Assembly: GCA_002337005.1 (NCBI GenBank)
Contig: DDFD01000007.1
Span: 1 to 17,972 of the forward strand
Source of the DNA: Flavobacteriales bacterium UBA1937
GTDB lineage: Bacteria > Bacteroidota > Bacteroidia > Flavobacteriales > Weeksellaceae
DNA length: 17,972 nucleotides
Direction: 5' to 3'
In this document: one piece after another, positions 1-6,811 of the stretch
Layout: every line of letters begins with the position of its first letter
Numbering within the stretch: the first letter of the stretch is position 1
Notes under the pieces: generated by a model
The model's database searches: none
What the model was told of the DNA's origin: nothing
What the model saw: only the letters and a program-made list of their open reading frames with translations
Position numbers and translations under genes: made by a program

Positions 1-1107
1 AACTTCGATTTTCTTTTTTGCTAAAGCTGAGTTTTGATAATCTTTATTAACTTCTAGTTTTATTTGGTCATTTAACAGTTCATTATTGGCTTCCAATTGC
101 TTTTCACGAGCTTGAGCTTTTAATAAAGATGAATTTTTTTTCCAAAGATTATCTAAATTATATTGTACGCCTACTCCTACATTTATAGCATTGGTTACCG
201 TAAGTAAACCTGGTACATCTGCTGCAAAATAACCACCTGTAAGAGCAATAGTTGGTAAATTTTCAGATTTTGCAGCTTTAGCACCTACAGATGCTGCTTT
301 TCTTTGATAGTAAAGCGCTTGTAAATCTTTTCTATTCTGTAAAGCTTGGTTTAGAAAATAAGTACTTGTTTGGTTTTCAGACACTTCATTGATGTAATTT
401 TCATCAATTTTAAGAACCGTATTTTCTGGTAAGCCCAATAATAAATCCATATTAATATTGGCAATACTATAATTATTATTGGCATCTAAAAGTTGAAGTT
501 CTATGTTAGAAGTTTGCAACTGAGCTTTTAATCGGTCATTTCTTGCCATCAAACCATTATTTTCTAGTTTTAAAAACGTTTCGTCTCTTTTTTTAGAAGC
601 AGCAAGATTTTCTTCTAAAACTTTAATGATTTGTGATGCTTTAAATAAATTATTATAAGCCTGAGAAATATTATATGCAATTGCATTTTTATCATTCTCA
701 GCACTTAATTTAGAAGCTTCTATCAGATATTCTGCTGATTGAATACCATATTTAATTCTACCGCCAGCATAAATAGGATAGCTTAGATTAGCCGAACCAT
801 ATATTACATTATTCACCTTTACATTGGCGGCTGGTGAATTGCCTGTTTTAAGGTCAACATTCGGACTAAAAAGATGCAAATAAGATGCTCCTAATTTTAA
901 ACCAGGAAGTTGATTGTTCTTTGCTTCTACCAATTGTGCGGCAGTTTCTTCTATTTTTGCGGCATCTAATTTTAGATTTTTACTGTTTTTAATGCCGAGT
1001 TCTACCGCTTCATCCAGAGAAATTGTTCTCGTTTCCTGCGCCGATATTTGGGAAAAACCAATAGAAAAAAGTAAAATCCCAAAAATGTTTCTAATTTTTT
1101 TGTTCAT
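1..1107 (-). CDS. TolC-family outer-membrane efflux protein, C-terminus cut by window edge
   Basis: The reading frame runs without a stop from an ATG at 1107 to base 1, giving 369 visible residues. It starts with a signal peptide (basic start, hydrophobic stretch, cleavage near ISAQ, residue 24). The mature part begins with the typical TolC pattern (SLDEAVELGIKNS, residues about 30-42). A YPIYAGG motif at 110-116 matches the loop at a barrel strand in outer membrane efflux proteins, and long helical segments follow. Family members form trimeric channel-tunnels through the outer membrane and work with a periplasmic adaptor and an inner-membrane pump. The start codon lies inside the end of the upstream tetR gene (17-nt overlap), so the two are surely co-transcribed. 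Adaptor and pump genes would be expected beyond the left edge. The substrate cannot be told from this gene. The last 60 or so residues are missing. Confidence 0.93.
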   Translation of the reverse strand, partial: MNKKIRNIFGILLFSIGFSQISAQETRTISLDEAVELGIKNSKNLKLDAAKIEETAAQLVEAKNNQLPGLKLGASYLHLFSPNVDLKTGNSPAANVKVNNVIYGSANLSYPIYAGGRIKYGIQSAEYLIEASKLSAENDKNAIAYNISQAYNNLFKASQIIKVLEENLAASKKRDETFLKLENNGLMARNDRLKAQLQTSNIELQLLDANNNYSIANINMDLLLGLPENTVLKIDENYINEVSENQTSTYFLNQALQNRKDLQALYYQRKAASVGAKAAKSENLPTIALTGGYFAADVPGLLTVTNAINVGVGVQYNLDNLWKKNSSLLKAQAREKQLEANNELLNDQIKLEVNKDYQNSALAKKKIEV

Positions 1108-1720
1108 AACCTAAAAGGTCTTTTAGTAGTGATGTTAAATTAATAGTAAGTTCTTTATAATGATTTTCATAAAACTCATCTGTATGATTTCCAGAGAGTT
1201 CTTGGTACAAATTCATCCCTTGTTTAGAGTAAAAAACAGTACCTATGATAACTGAATGAAGAAAAAATAAATCTGGCTTTTTGGTAAAAACACCATTTTC
1301 AAAACCTTCTTCTAATATTCTTTGATAGATTTTGAGATAACCAATTTTAGAAGTTCTCAAAAAACTAAGAATCTGCTCATTTCCCACACTTTCTGTAGTA
1401 TGCACAGATTGTAAGATGGTATAAAATTCTGGCAAGGTTTTTACTCTTTTGATATAATTTTCTATTATTCTGATAAGCTTTTCCCATTCATTAATCTCTT
1501 TATTTTCTAAAATTTCTGTGGCATAAGACTGTCCTTCTTTCATTCTTACTTTAAAAATTTCTTCAAAAAGTTTTTCTTTTGACCCGAAATAATAAGAAAT
1601 CATAGATACATTTACCCCAGCACTTTTAGCAATATCTCTAGTAGAAGTAGCATCAAAACCTTTTTCTGCAAAGAGTTTCTCGGCAGTAAAAAGAATTTTT
1701 TGGTCTGTAGAATGTTCCAA
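1091..1720 (-). CDS. TetR/AcrR-family transcriptional regulator
   Basis: The N-terminal helix-turn-helix domain is clear: the segment from ILFTAEKLFAEKGF through TSTRDIAKSAGVN to SMISYYFGSKEKLF is the classic TetR DNA-binding fold. The variable C-terminal part (about 150 residues) would bind ligand and dimerise. No ATG lies before the HTH. I chose the TTG at 1720 because it gives LEHSTDQKILFTAEKLF, a normal distance to the HTH, and because a good promoter box (1741-1748) overlaps the alternative TTG start at 1753, which would give 11 more residues. The gene overlaps the downstream tolC gene by 17 nt. It is likely a local repressor of its own efflux operon acting on the palindrome at 1761-1784. 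The inducing ligand is unknown. Family assignment is firm; the start and the regulated targets are inference. Confidence 0.92.
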   Translation of the reverse strand: MEHSTDQKILFTAEKLFAEKGFDATSTRDIAKSAGVNVSMISYYFGSKEKLFEEIFKVRMKEGQSYATEILENKEINEWEKLIRIIENYIKRVKTLPEFYTILQSVHTTESVGNEQILSFLRTSKIGYLKIYQRILEEGFENGVFTKKPDLFFLHSVIIGTVFYSKQGMNLYQELSGNHTDEFYENHYKELTINLTSLLKDLLGYEQKN

Positions 1721-1740
1721 TGTTTTATTTTTTAACGAGG

Positions 1741-1770
1741 CAAAATTAAACAAATATTCAAATCAATCAA
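1741..1770 (-). promoter_or_regulatory. Bacteroidetes-type promoter of the tetR-tolC operon
   Basis: Read on the minus strand, TAATTTTG (1748-1741) matches the TAnnTTTG box fully. A TTG (within GTTTG) lies at 1770-1768 with a 19-nt gap, the usual spacing. Transcription would start a few bases past the box, near 1735, upstream of the TTG codon at 1720. Confidence 0.7.
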
Positions 1771-1784
1771 ACGTTTGATTGATT
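1761..1784. promoter_or_regulatory. 24-bp perfect palindrome, likely TetR operator
   Basis: Half-site AATCAATCAAAC is followed directly by its exact reverse complement GTTTGATTGATT, with no spacer. It covers the -33 TTG element of the tetR promoter, so a protein bound here would block RNA polymerase. Length, symmetry and position are typical of operators bound by TetR dimers, which suggests autoregulation. The palindrome ends 27 nt before the -33 element of the divergent gene at 1864, so it could affect that gene too. No binding data; inferred from position. Confidence 0.72.
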
Positions 1785-1811
1785 TATTTCAACTATTGAT
1801 TATTATCAGTT

Positions 1812-1840
1812 TTGTCTATCTATAAATTTCACTATATTTG
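1812..1840 (+). promoter_or_regulatory. Promoter of the small Cys/Lys repeat gene
   Basis: TTG at 1812-1814 (within TTTTG) and TATATTTG at 1833-1840 match the Bacteroidetes consensus with an 18-nt gap. The box ends 23 nt before the ATG at 1864, leaving a short A-rich leader. Confidence 0.7.
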
Positions 1841-1863
1841 AGAAACAAAAAAAACGAGAAAAA

Positions 1864-2088
1864 ATGAAAAAATTAATTGTTGCAGTTGCTATCTCTGCCT
1901 TTACATTGAGCTTTGCTCAGGAAACTCCTAAAAAATCTTGCTGTTCTGACAAGGAAAAAAAAGAATGCTCTGCAAAAGATAAGAAAGCTTGCGCTGACAA
2001 AGACAAAAAGGCTTGCGCTGATAAAGATAAGAAAGCTTGCAACGCCAAAGACAAAAAAGCATGTTGTGCAACTAAAAAAGCAGCTTAA
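1864..2088 (+). CDS. Small exported Cys/Lys-rich repeat protein of unknown function
   Basis: A 74-residue protein. Residues 1-19 are a standard signal peptide (MKKLIVAVAISAFTLSFAQ), so the product is exported to the periplasm or beyond. There is no lipobox. The mature part of about 55 residues has almost no hydrophobic residues. It consists of four 8-residue repeats (KKxCxxKD, residues 32-63) plus a partial fifth, bounded by Cys pairs (SCC near the start, ACC near the end). There are eight cysteines in all, mostly eight residues apart. This frame is the real one: it has its own promoter, signal peptide and terminator, unlike the other two long open frames over the same bases. I do not recognise a characterised family. 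The regular Cys and acid/base pattern would suit metal binding or redox buffering, which is inference. The gene is divergent from a TetR/TolC efflux operon. Confidence 0.88.
   Translation: MKKLIVAVAISAFTLSFAQETPKKSCCSDKEKKECSAKDKKACADKDKKACADKDKKACNAKDKKACCATKKAA
1957..2076 (+). repeat. In-gene 24-bp tandem repeat (KKxCxxKD units)
   Basis: Four in-frame 24-bp units start at 1957, 1981, 2005 and 2029, with a degenerate fifth at 2053. The encoded units are KKECSAKD, KKACADKD, KKACADKD, KKACNAKD and KKACCATK. Neighbouring units differ by mostly silent changes (GAC/GAT, AAA/AAG). This points to expansion by unit duplication followed by drift with the protein kept. Copy number may vary between strains. 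Confidence 0.85.
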
Positions 2089-2093
2089 AAATG

Positions 2094-2123
2094 AAAAAAA
2101 CACCGAATTCGGTGTTTTTTTTT
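2094..2123. terminator. Bidirectional intrinsic terminator
   Basis: CACCG/CGGTG stem with an AATT loop (2101-2114), flanked by seven A on the left and nine T on the right. It therefore has a U-tract whichever strand is transcribed. It ends the small repeat gene on the plus strand and holB on the minus strand; the holB stop codon overlaps the T-run. Confidence 0.88.
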
Positions 2124-3240
2124 ATGCACTTCTGTGAATATATCTTGTGAGTTTAATCCCTAAATCCGTCCAAACTATTTTTGCATTGGCATTTCTGTAA
2201 AGATGGAGATCTGCTGTAGAAATTTCTTCTAAAATATCTACAATGTTGGCTCCGTGAATAAAATTGGTAAAAGCTTCCCAATTAAATCCGTTTTTACTTA
2301 ATTTTTTATACACCAAATTACTAGCATCATAATTCTGAAGCAAAGCTAGTCTGAACATTTCTGAACAAAAATCTAAAAAACTTTTTTGCTTTTCTCTGTT
2401 CCAAGAAGAAATATTCCTGCCCCAGAAAATAATATTTTTGAGCACTTCTGGTTTCTTTTTTGCCATAAAAGCATTTCTCACCCAATCTATAAAAAGACTT
2501 TCGAACTCATCTGCCGTTTCATCCGAATTTAGTAATTGTAATGCAGTATTGTAATTTCCTTGCGATTGATGAATGATTTCGTTCAATTTTTCGTTAGAAA
2601 TTTCAAATTTATTACGGATGGTTTCAGCCAAACTTTCATCATCTATTCTAGGTACTTCTACCGCTTGACACCTAGATAAAATAGTAGGCAAAATGGCATC
2701 AATTTTCTCAGCTAAAAGAAGAATAACTGTCCTTTTAGGAGGTTCTTCTAAAAATTTCAAAAATTTATTAGCAGCCGTTACATTCATCTTATCCACTCTC
2801 CAAACAATTAAAATCTTGGTACCTCCTTCGAAACTTTTCAAAGAAAACTTTTGGTTTAGAGAATCTACTTCGTCTGCCGAGATTAAAAACTGCTTGTTTT
2901 GTGCATCTAGCAAATCATTCCAATTATTGATAGACGAATACGGATTGTCTAAAATCATTTTCCTAAAATCCTCAAAAAGTCTTTGACTAAGAGAGTTATT
3001 TTTTTCAGTAAAAACTGGGAAACTAAAGTGTAAATCTAAATGATTAAGATGTTCTACTTTTTGGGCTGCACTTTCGTTTTCTCTTTTTAGAATTTCTTTG
3101 GCATACGCCAATGCAAGGGGTAAAACACCAAAACCTTCTTCGCCAATGAACAGTTGAGCATGGCTTACACGTTCGTTATTGATAGCATCTTTCAAAGTTG
3201 CTATTAATTTTTTTTGGCCTACAATATCTTCCCAATTCAT
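2122..3240 (-). CDS. holB: DNA polymerase III subunit delta' (clamp loader)
   Basis: A 372-residue protein from the ATG at 3240 (MNWEDIVGQ). It belongs to the clamp-loader AAA+ family: the VGQ start, a degenerate P-loop at 33-40 (GEEGFGVL, lacking the Lys-Thr needed for ATP binding, as expected for delta'), the KFLEEPP motif at 162-168, and the conserved SRC motif at 189-191 through which the subunit acts on its ATP-binding neighbour. The cysteine zinc module found in many delta' and gamma/tau subunits is absent. The role is to load the beta sliding clamp on DNA during replication. The frame is open 40 codons further upstream, but that extension is low-complexity and covers the promoter at 3246-3275, so 3240 is the better start. 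Length and motifs support delta' over DnaX, which is larger and has an intact P-loop. Confidence 0.92.
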   Translation of the reverse strand: MNWEDIVGQKKLIATLKDAINNERVSHAQLFIGEEGFGVLPLALAYAKEILKRENESAAQKVEHLNHLDLHFSFPVFTEKNNSLSQRLFEDFRKMILDNPYSSINNWNDLLDAQNKQFLISADEVDSLNQKFSLKSFEGGTKILIVWRVDKMNVTAANKFLKFLEEPPKRTVILLLAEKIDAILPTILSRCQAVEVPRIDDESLAETIRNKFEISNEKLNEIIHQSQGNYNTALQLLNSDETADEFESLFIDWVRNAFMAKKKPEVLKNIIFWGRNISSWNREKQKSFLDFCSEMFRLALLQNYDASNLVYKKLSKNGFNWEAFTNFIHGANIVDILEEISTADLHLYRNANAKIVWTDLGIKLTRYIHRSA

Positions 3241-3245
3241 AATTC

Positions 3246-3275
3246 CAAAGATACGGTTTAGAAATAAAAGTTCAA
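3246..3275 (-). promoter_or_regulatory. Promoter of holB
   Basis: On the minus strand, TATCTTTG (3253-3246) matches TAnnTTTG fully and TTG lies at 3275-3273 with a 19-nt gap. The box ends only 5 nt before the ATG, so the mRNA would have almost no leader. Confidence 0.65.
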
Positions 3276-3405
3276 AAAAGAAGTGAAAAAAGTAATTTAA
3301 TAGATATTTAAGTAATATCTGTCGATATTTAACGCTTTTTAATAGAAAAATCACTTTCACGTTTCATTAATAATTAAGATATTTGCGCATTAATATTTAT
3401 ACATA

Positions 3406-4680
3406 ATGAGAAAAAGAATTTTTCTTTTACCTTTAATAGCAATTGGATTCGGTTTAAAAGCGCAAAGTATAGGCAATTCTCCGTACGCAGCTTTCGGGAT
3501 AGGAGAAGTAAAATATGACAATTCTGTAGAAACCAGTGCAATGGGAGGCATTAATACCGCTTACATTTGGGATTTCAACAATAGTTTTAATTTTAAAAAC
3601 CCTGCCGCAAACACTAATCTAGAATTAACTTCTTTAAGAGTACAAGCAAATAACGAAAATCAATTCTTCAAAACAGATTATAATAATTTGGATGTTACTA
3701 AGCATTCTACTTATTTATCTAATATTTCAATCGCATTACCTCTTTCTAAAAAATTAAAATTTGGTTTTGGATACCAGCCTTACAGCTCAAAAAGATATGA
3801 TATTCTTACCAAAATAGAATTATCAGACGGTTCTTTTAAAGGAAATCATTTCCAAGGACAAGGTACACTTAATACCATACAAGCTGCTCTTGGTTATAAT
3901 ATTACTCCAAATTTTGCATTAGGTATTAGAAGTAATTTCTATTTTGGGAAACTATCAGATGTAGAAGAATTGGCATATTCTAATGCTACTCTAATTAATG
4001 GTTTTGAGACTTCTACTAAAATTAAAAGTTTCAATTTTACTCTAGGTTCTACCTATCAAAAGAAATTTAAAAATGATAGAAAATTAACACTAGGAGCTAC
4101 CTATAGTTTTGGGACTACAGGAAATCTAGAAACCACCTTTGTAAATAGCACGTATTACTACGCAGGAGACCAAAAAGATAATTATACAGAACTACAAAAG
4201 AAAACCAGTGAAGATAAAAATTTAATTCCTGTAGAAGCATCATTTGGTGTTGGTTATGGTCATGATGGTAAATGGTTCTTGTCTTCTCAATTAGACTACA
4301 AAAAAGGAACTACCACAGATTTTTTAGGCAATCCTTTTGTTTATAATAACTCTTACAGAGTTGCAGTAGGTGGTTGGTATTTACCTAATTATAACGATTT
4401 TAGAAACTATTTGAATAGAGTTGTTTATAGATATGGTGCTTTTTATGAAAAAGGAAGCCTAGAAATAAATGGTAAAAACATTAATCAATATGGTGTTACC
4501 TTAGGTGCTACTCTACCTTTCCAAAAATCTAACGTTGTAAATATGAGCGGAATAGACTTAGGAATAGAACTAGGCAAAAAAGGTACACTTCAAAATAACC
4601 TTATTCAACAAAATTTTGTTAATTTTAAAATCGGAATTAATTTCTCTGACAAATGGTTCAGAAAAAATGAATACTATTAA
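3406..4680 (+). CDS. Outer-membrane beta-barrel protein, FadL/OMPP1-like
   Basis: A 424-residue protein with a signal peptide (residues 1-19, ending LKAQ). The mature part is dominated by alternating polar and hydrophobic strands rich in Tyr, Phe, Gly and Asn (for example SKKLKFGFGYQPYSSKRYD and NFALGIRSNFYFGK), and its last residues fit a terminal barrel strand. The early segment SAMGGINTA...NFKNPAANTN recalls the N-terminal hatch region with an NPA motif in FadL-type transporters of hydrophobic compounds. Its substrate is not evident. Its stop codon shares one base with the lptC start, so it is translationally coupled to LPS export. The best upstream box (GATATTTG, 3378-3385) has one mismatch. 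Barrel assignment is good; the FadL relation is moderate. Confidence 0.82.
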   Translation: MRKRIFLLPLIAIGFGLKAQSIGNSPYAAFGIGEVKYDNSVETSAMGGINTAYIWDFNNSFNFKNPAANTNLELTSLRVQANNENQFFKTDYNNLDVTKHSTYLSNISIALPLSKKLKFGFGYQPYSSKRYDILTKIELSDGSFKGNHFQGQGTLNTIQAALGYNITPNFALGIRSNFYFGKLSDVEELAYSNATLINGFETSTKIKSFNFTLGSTYQKKFKNDRKLTLGATYSFGTTGNLETTFVNSTYYYAGDQKDNYTELQKKTSEDKNLIPVEASFGVGYGHDGKWFLSSQLDYKKGTTTDFLGNPFVYNNSYRVAVGGWYLPNYNDFRNYLNRVVYRYGAFYEKGSLEINGKNINQYGVTLGATLPFQKSNVVNMSGIDLGIELGKKGTLQNNLIQQNFVNFKIGINFSDKWFRKNEYY

Positions 4681-5273
4681 TGTTTAAAAATAACACACAT
4701 AAAATTTATAAAAATATAGTCGCCTTCTTAGGTTTGGCTATATTTTTTTCTTTAACATCTTGCGAAGAAGATCTTACCAAAGCCAATCAAAACAAAAACA
4801 AGAATTTCCCGTCTAGAATTACCTATGGAGCCAACATTACCAGAATGGACTCTGGTATGGTAAAAGTAAGATTTAAAGCACCTTTGCTAGAAGAATATGA
4901 ATTTATAGATACTCCTTATGCAGAAGCAAGAAAAGGTCTATATTTAGAATTTTATGATGCTAAAAAACCGAAAGTTCCTGGCAGACTTTGGGCAAAATAT
5001 GCTAAAATTATTGAGAAAAAACAATTTTACGAAGCTAAAGGAAACGTAAAAGTAATCAATAACGAAGGTCAAACTTTTGTGATGCAATCTATTTTTTGGG
5101 ACAAAGCAAACCATAAAATGTACACCAAAGACACCGTTTTTATTACTGATAAAGATGGTTCTACATCTGTCTCTGCTGGTGGAATGAAAGCAAAAGATGA
5201 TTTCTCTGAATATGTTCTGTATAACAATTCGGGAGATTTTAATGTAAAGAAAATGCCAGAAGTAAAAAAATGA
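4680..5273 (+). CDS. lptC: LPS export ABC transporter periplasmic protein LptC
   Basis: A 197-residue protein. It begins with a basic stretch and a hydrophobic segment (13-24) ending in a lipobox, LTSC (25-28), so Cys28 is likely lipidated. E. coli LptC instead has a transmembrane anchor. The rest has the OstA/LptC beta-jellyroll pattern: repeated short strands such as GLYLEFYDAKK, WAKYAKIIEKKQFYEAKGNVKVINNEGQ and FWDKANHKMYTKDTVFI, where lipid A is passed along an inner groove from LptBFG to the periplasmic bridge. The start ATG overlaps the previous stop (TAATG) and the end overlaps anmK (ATGA), so the three genes are one translationally coupled unit. The residues after the lipidated Cys are acidic (EED). 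Family call is firm. Confidence 0.87.
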   Translation: MFKNNTHKIYKNIVAFLGLAIFFSLTSCEEDLTKANQNKNKNFPSRITYGANITRMDSGMVKVRFKAPLLEEYEFIDTPYAEARKGLYLEFYDAKKPKVPGRLWAKYAKIIEKKQFYEAKGNVKVINNEGQTFVMQSIFWDKANHKMYTKDTVFITDKDGSTSVSAGGMKAKDDFSEYVLYNNSGDFNVKKMPEVKK

Positions 5274-6322
5274 CCAAAACTTCCTTTTTTGCCATTGGTT
5301 TAATGTCTGGAACCAGCTTAGATGGTTTAGACGTTTGCTATACAAAATTTGAAAAAAATGAAAAATGGAACTTCGAAATTCTAAATGCCGAAACCATACA
5401 ATATCCTAAAATTTGGGAAGAAAAATTAAAAAACTCCATCCATCTTTCAGCGGAAGAAATAGCTGAGATTCATAGTAATTATGGTTTTTATTTGGGTGAA
5501 AAAGTAAATGAATTCATTACAAAATATCATATTAAAAATCTAGATTTAATTGCATCTCACGGGCATACCGTTTTTCATCAACCGCAAAAAAAATTTACCC
5601 TACAGATTGGTGATGGCAGAGCCATAAAATGGGTAACTAAAATCTCTGTAATTTATGATTTCCGTGTGCAAGATGTTTTAATGGGCGGTAATGGTGCTCC
5701 GCTAGTTCCCATCGGAGATGAATTGCTTTTTCATCAGTATGATGCTTGCCTTAACTTAGGCGGATTTTCTAATATTTCTTTAAAAATTAATAATCAAAGA
5801 ATCGCATTTGATATTTGTCCGGTAAACATTGTTTTGAACAGTTTAGCTCAAAAAAGAGGACAAAAATATGACGAAGATGGCAAGATTGCAAGACTTGGTA
5901 AAATAGATCCTGAATTGCTAGATCAACTTAATAATTTAAAATTTTACAGGCAAAACTTCCCGAAATCTCTAGGAATAGAATGGGTTTTAGAGAACATATC
6001 AAGTAAATTCACCAAACAAAGCACCGAAGATTTATTAGCCACTTTCACCGAACATTGCGCCATACAAATTGCCTATACTCTCAATCACTTCCAGCTCAAG
6101 AATGTACTGGTTACCGGTGGTGGCACTTATCATTCATATTTAATTGAAAAAATAAAATCTAAAACTTCCACAGAAATCATTATCCCAGAAAAAACAATTA
6201 TTGATTATAAAGAAGCTCTTATTTTTGCACTGATGGGCGTTCTAAGGATGAACAATGAAATTAATGTACTCGCTTCTGCAACAGGATGTTCAGAGAATCA
6301 TAGTTCGGGAATTATTGCATAA
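5270..6322 (+). CDS. anmK: Anhydro-N-acetylmuramic acid kinase
   Basis: A 350-residue protein, near the normal length of the family. It converts 1,6-anhydro-MurNAc from peptidoglycan turnover into MurNAc-6-phosphate using ATP, in the cytoplasm. The ATP-binding GLMSGTSLDGLD motif is at 10-21. The DFRVQDVLMGGNGAPLVP block at 130-147 contains the family active-site region, NLGGFSNIS follows at 162-170, and a second glycine-rich nucleotide motif (TGGGTYHSYL) lies near residue 285. All key motifs look intact. The start overlaps the lptC stop by 4 nt (ATGA), so translation is likely coupled. The MurNAc-6-P etherase (murQ) that usually completes the recycling step is not in this window. Confidence 0.94.
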   Translation: MTKTSFFAIGLMSGTSLDGLDVCYTKFEKNEKWNFEILNAETIQYPKIWEEKLKNSIHLSAEEIAEIHSNYGFYLGEKVNEFITKYHIKNLDLIASHGHTVFHQPQKKFTLQIGDGRAIKWVTKISVIYDFRVQDVLMGGNGAPLVPIGDELLFHQYDACLNLGGFSNISLKINNQRIAFDICPVNIVLNSLAQKRGQKYDEDGKIARLGKIDPELLDQLNNLKFYRQNFPKSLGIEWVLENISSKFTKQSTEDLLATFTEHCAIQIAYTLNHFQLKNVLVTGGGTYHSYLIEKIKSKTSTEIIIPEKTIIDYKEALIFALMGVLRMNNEINVLASATGCSENHSSGIIA

Positions 6323-6352
6323 AAAAAGTTTCAGAAAATACCCTGAAACTTT
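6321..6352. terminator. Terminator between anmK and the SRPBCC gene
   Basis: Ten-bp perfect stem: AAAGTTTCAG (6325-6334) with CTGAAACTTT (6343-6352), loop of 8 nt. The run of seven A on the left becomes a U-tract for the minus-strand gene ending at 6382, so it suits that gene best. The anmK side has only a short T-run. Confidence 0.75.
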
Positions 6353-6381
6353 ATCAGTTTATACTTTATAATTTATACACT

Positions 6382-6771
6382 TTATAGCTGTTCAATTTTA
6401 TCTGTCAAAGCATTGATAAAACTTTGCAGTGGTTTTTCTACCATCATTTTGATAAAAGGATTAAAATTTCCATCAAAAAGCAACTGAACTTCGGTTTGGT
6501 TCTCGCTTATAGGATTGATATTTCCGGTAAGAGAAAAATCTAATGAAGAACTAGCAGATTTCAAAACCACTTTTTTATCTTCTTCTAATTCAGATATTTT
6601 AAGAGCCACTTCTGGCATTCCTTTTAGTCCGAATTTAAAACCATCTTCTCTATGTTCAAAGCTTGTTAAACTATCTGGCATTAGGTTTTTATAATCTTCA
6701 GGTTTTTTTAGCATTTCAAAAAGTTCTTTCGAAGATTTATTTACCATTATTTTTCTTCCTTCTAAATTCAT
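6382..6771 (-). CDS. SRPBCC-fold (START/polyketide cyclase-like) small protein
   Basis: A 129-residue cytosolic protein without signal peptide. The layout fits the SRPBCC helix-grip fold: an N-terminal strand (GRKIMVNKS), the SKELFEMLKKPEDYKNLMP segment typical of the short helices where these proteins read 'F..l.dp.n...LMP', a run of strands, and a long C-terminal helix (PLQSFINALTDKIEQL). Such folds bind hydrophobic ligands, but no specific ligand or reaction can be given. It is divergent from the Nudix gene, with 35 nt between starts. From memory, related flavobacteria keep small SRPBCC and Nudix genes close to pyrE; pyrE is not present here. The family call is moderate and the function is unknown. 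Confidence 0.72.
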   Translation of the reverse strand: MNLEGRKIMVNKSSKELFEMLKKPEDYKNLMPDSLTSFEHREDGFKFGLKGMPEVALKISELEEDKKVVLKSASSSLDFSLTGNINPISENQTEVQLLFDGNFNPFIKMMVEKPLQSFINALTDKIEQL

Positions 6772-6777
6772 TTTTTA

Positions 6778-6785
6778 TATTTTTG
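6778..6785 (+). promoter_or_regulatory. Promoter box for the Nudix gene
   Basis: TATTTTTG matches the TAnnTTTG box and ends 21 nt before the ATG at 6807. No clear TTG lies at the expected distance upstream. Confidence 0.5.
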
Positions 6786-6803
6786 TAAAAATTAATTGTC
6801 CTA

Positions 6804-6811
6804 CAAATGTA
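6804..6811 (-). promoter_or_regulatory. Possible promoter box for the SRPBCC gene
   Basis: On the minus strand, TACATTTG (6811-6804) matches the box and lies 32 nt before the ATG at 6771. It overlaps the Nudix start codon, so the two promoters face each other within 35 nt. The upstream element is not recognisable. Confidence 0.4.

Noticed and set aside
1873..2137. Two further long open frames (one on each strand) over the small Cys/Lys repeat gene
   Set aside because: They arise because a 24-bp tandem repeat keeps all frames open. Neither has a signal peptide, a promoter or a sensible composition; the frame from 1864 has all three.
3241..3360. Forty-codon upstream extension of holB
   Set aside because: It is Phe/Leu/Lys-rich low-complexity sequence, precedes the conserved MNWEDIVGQ start and covers a good promoter.
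4944..5345. Minus-strand open frame across lptC and anmK
   Set aside because: It is antisense to two overlapping genes with firm family matches; the translation shows no family pattern.
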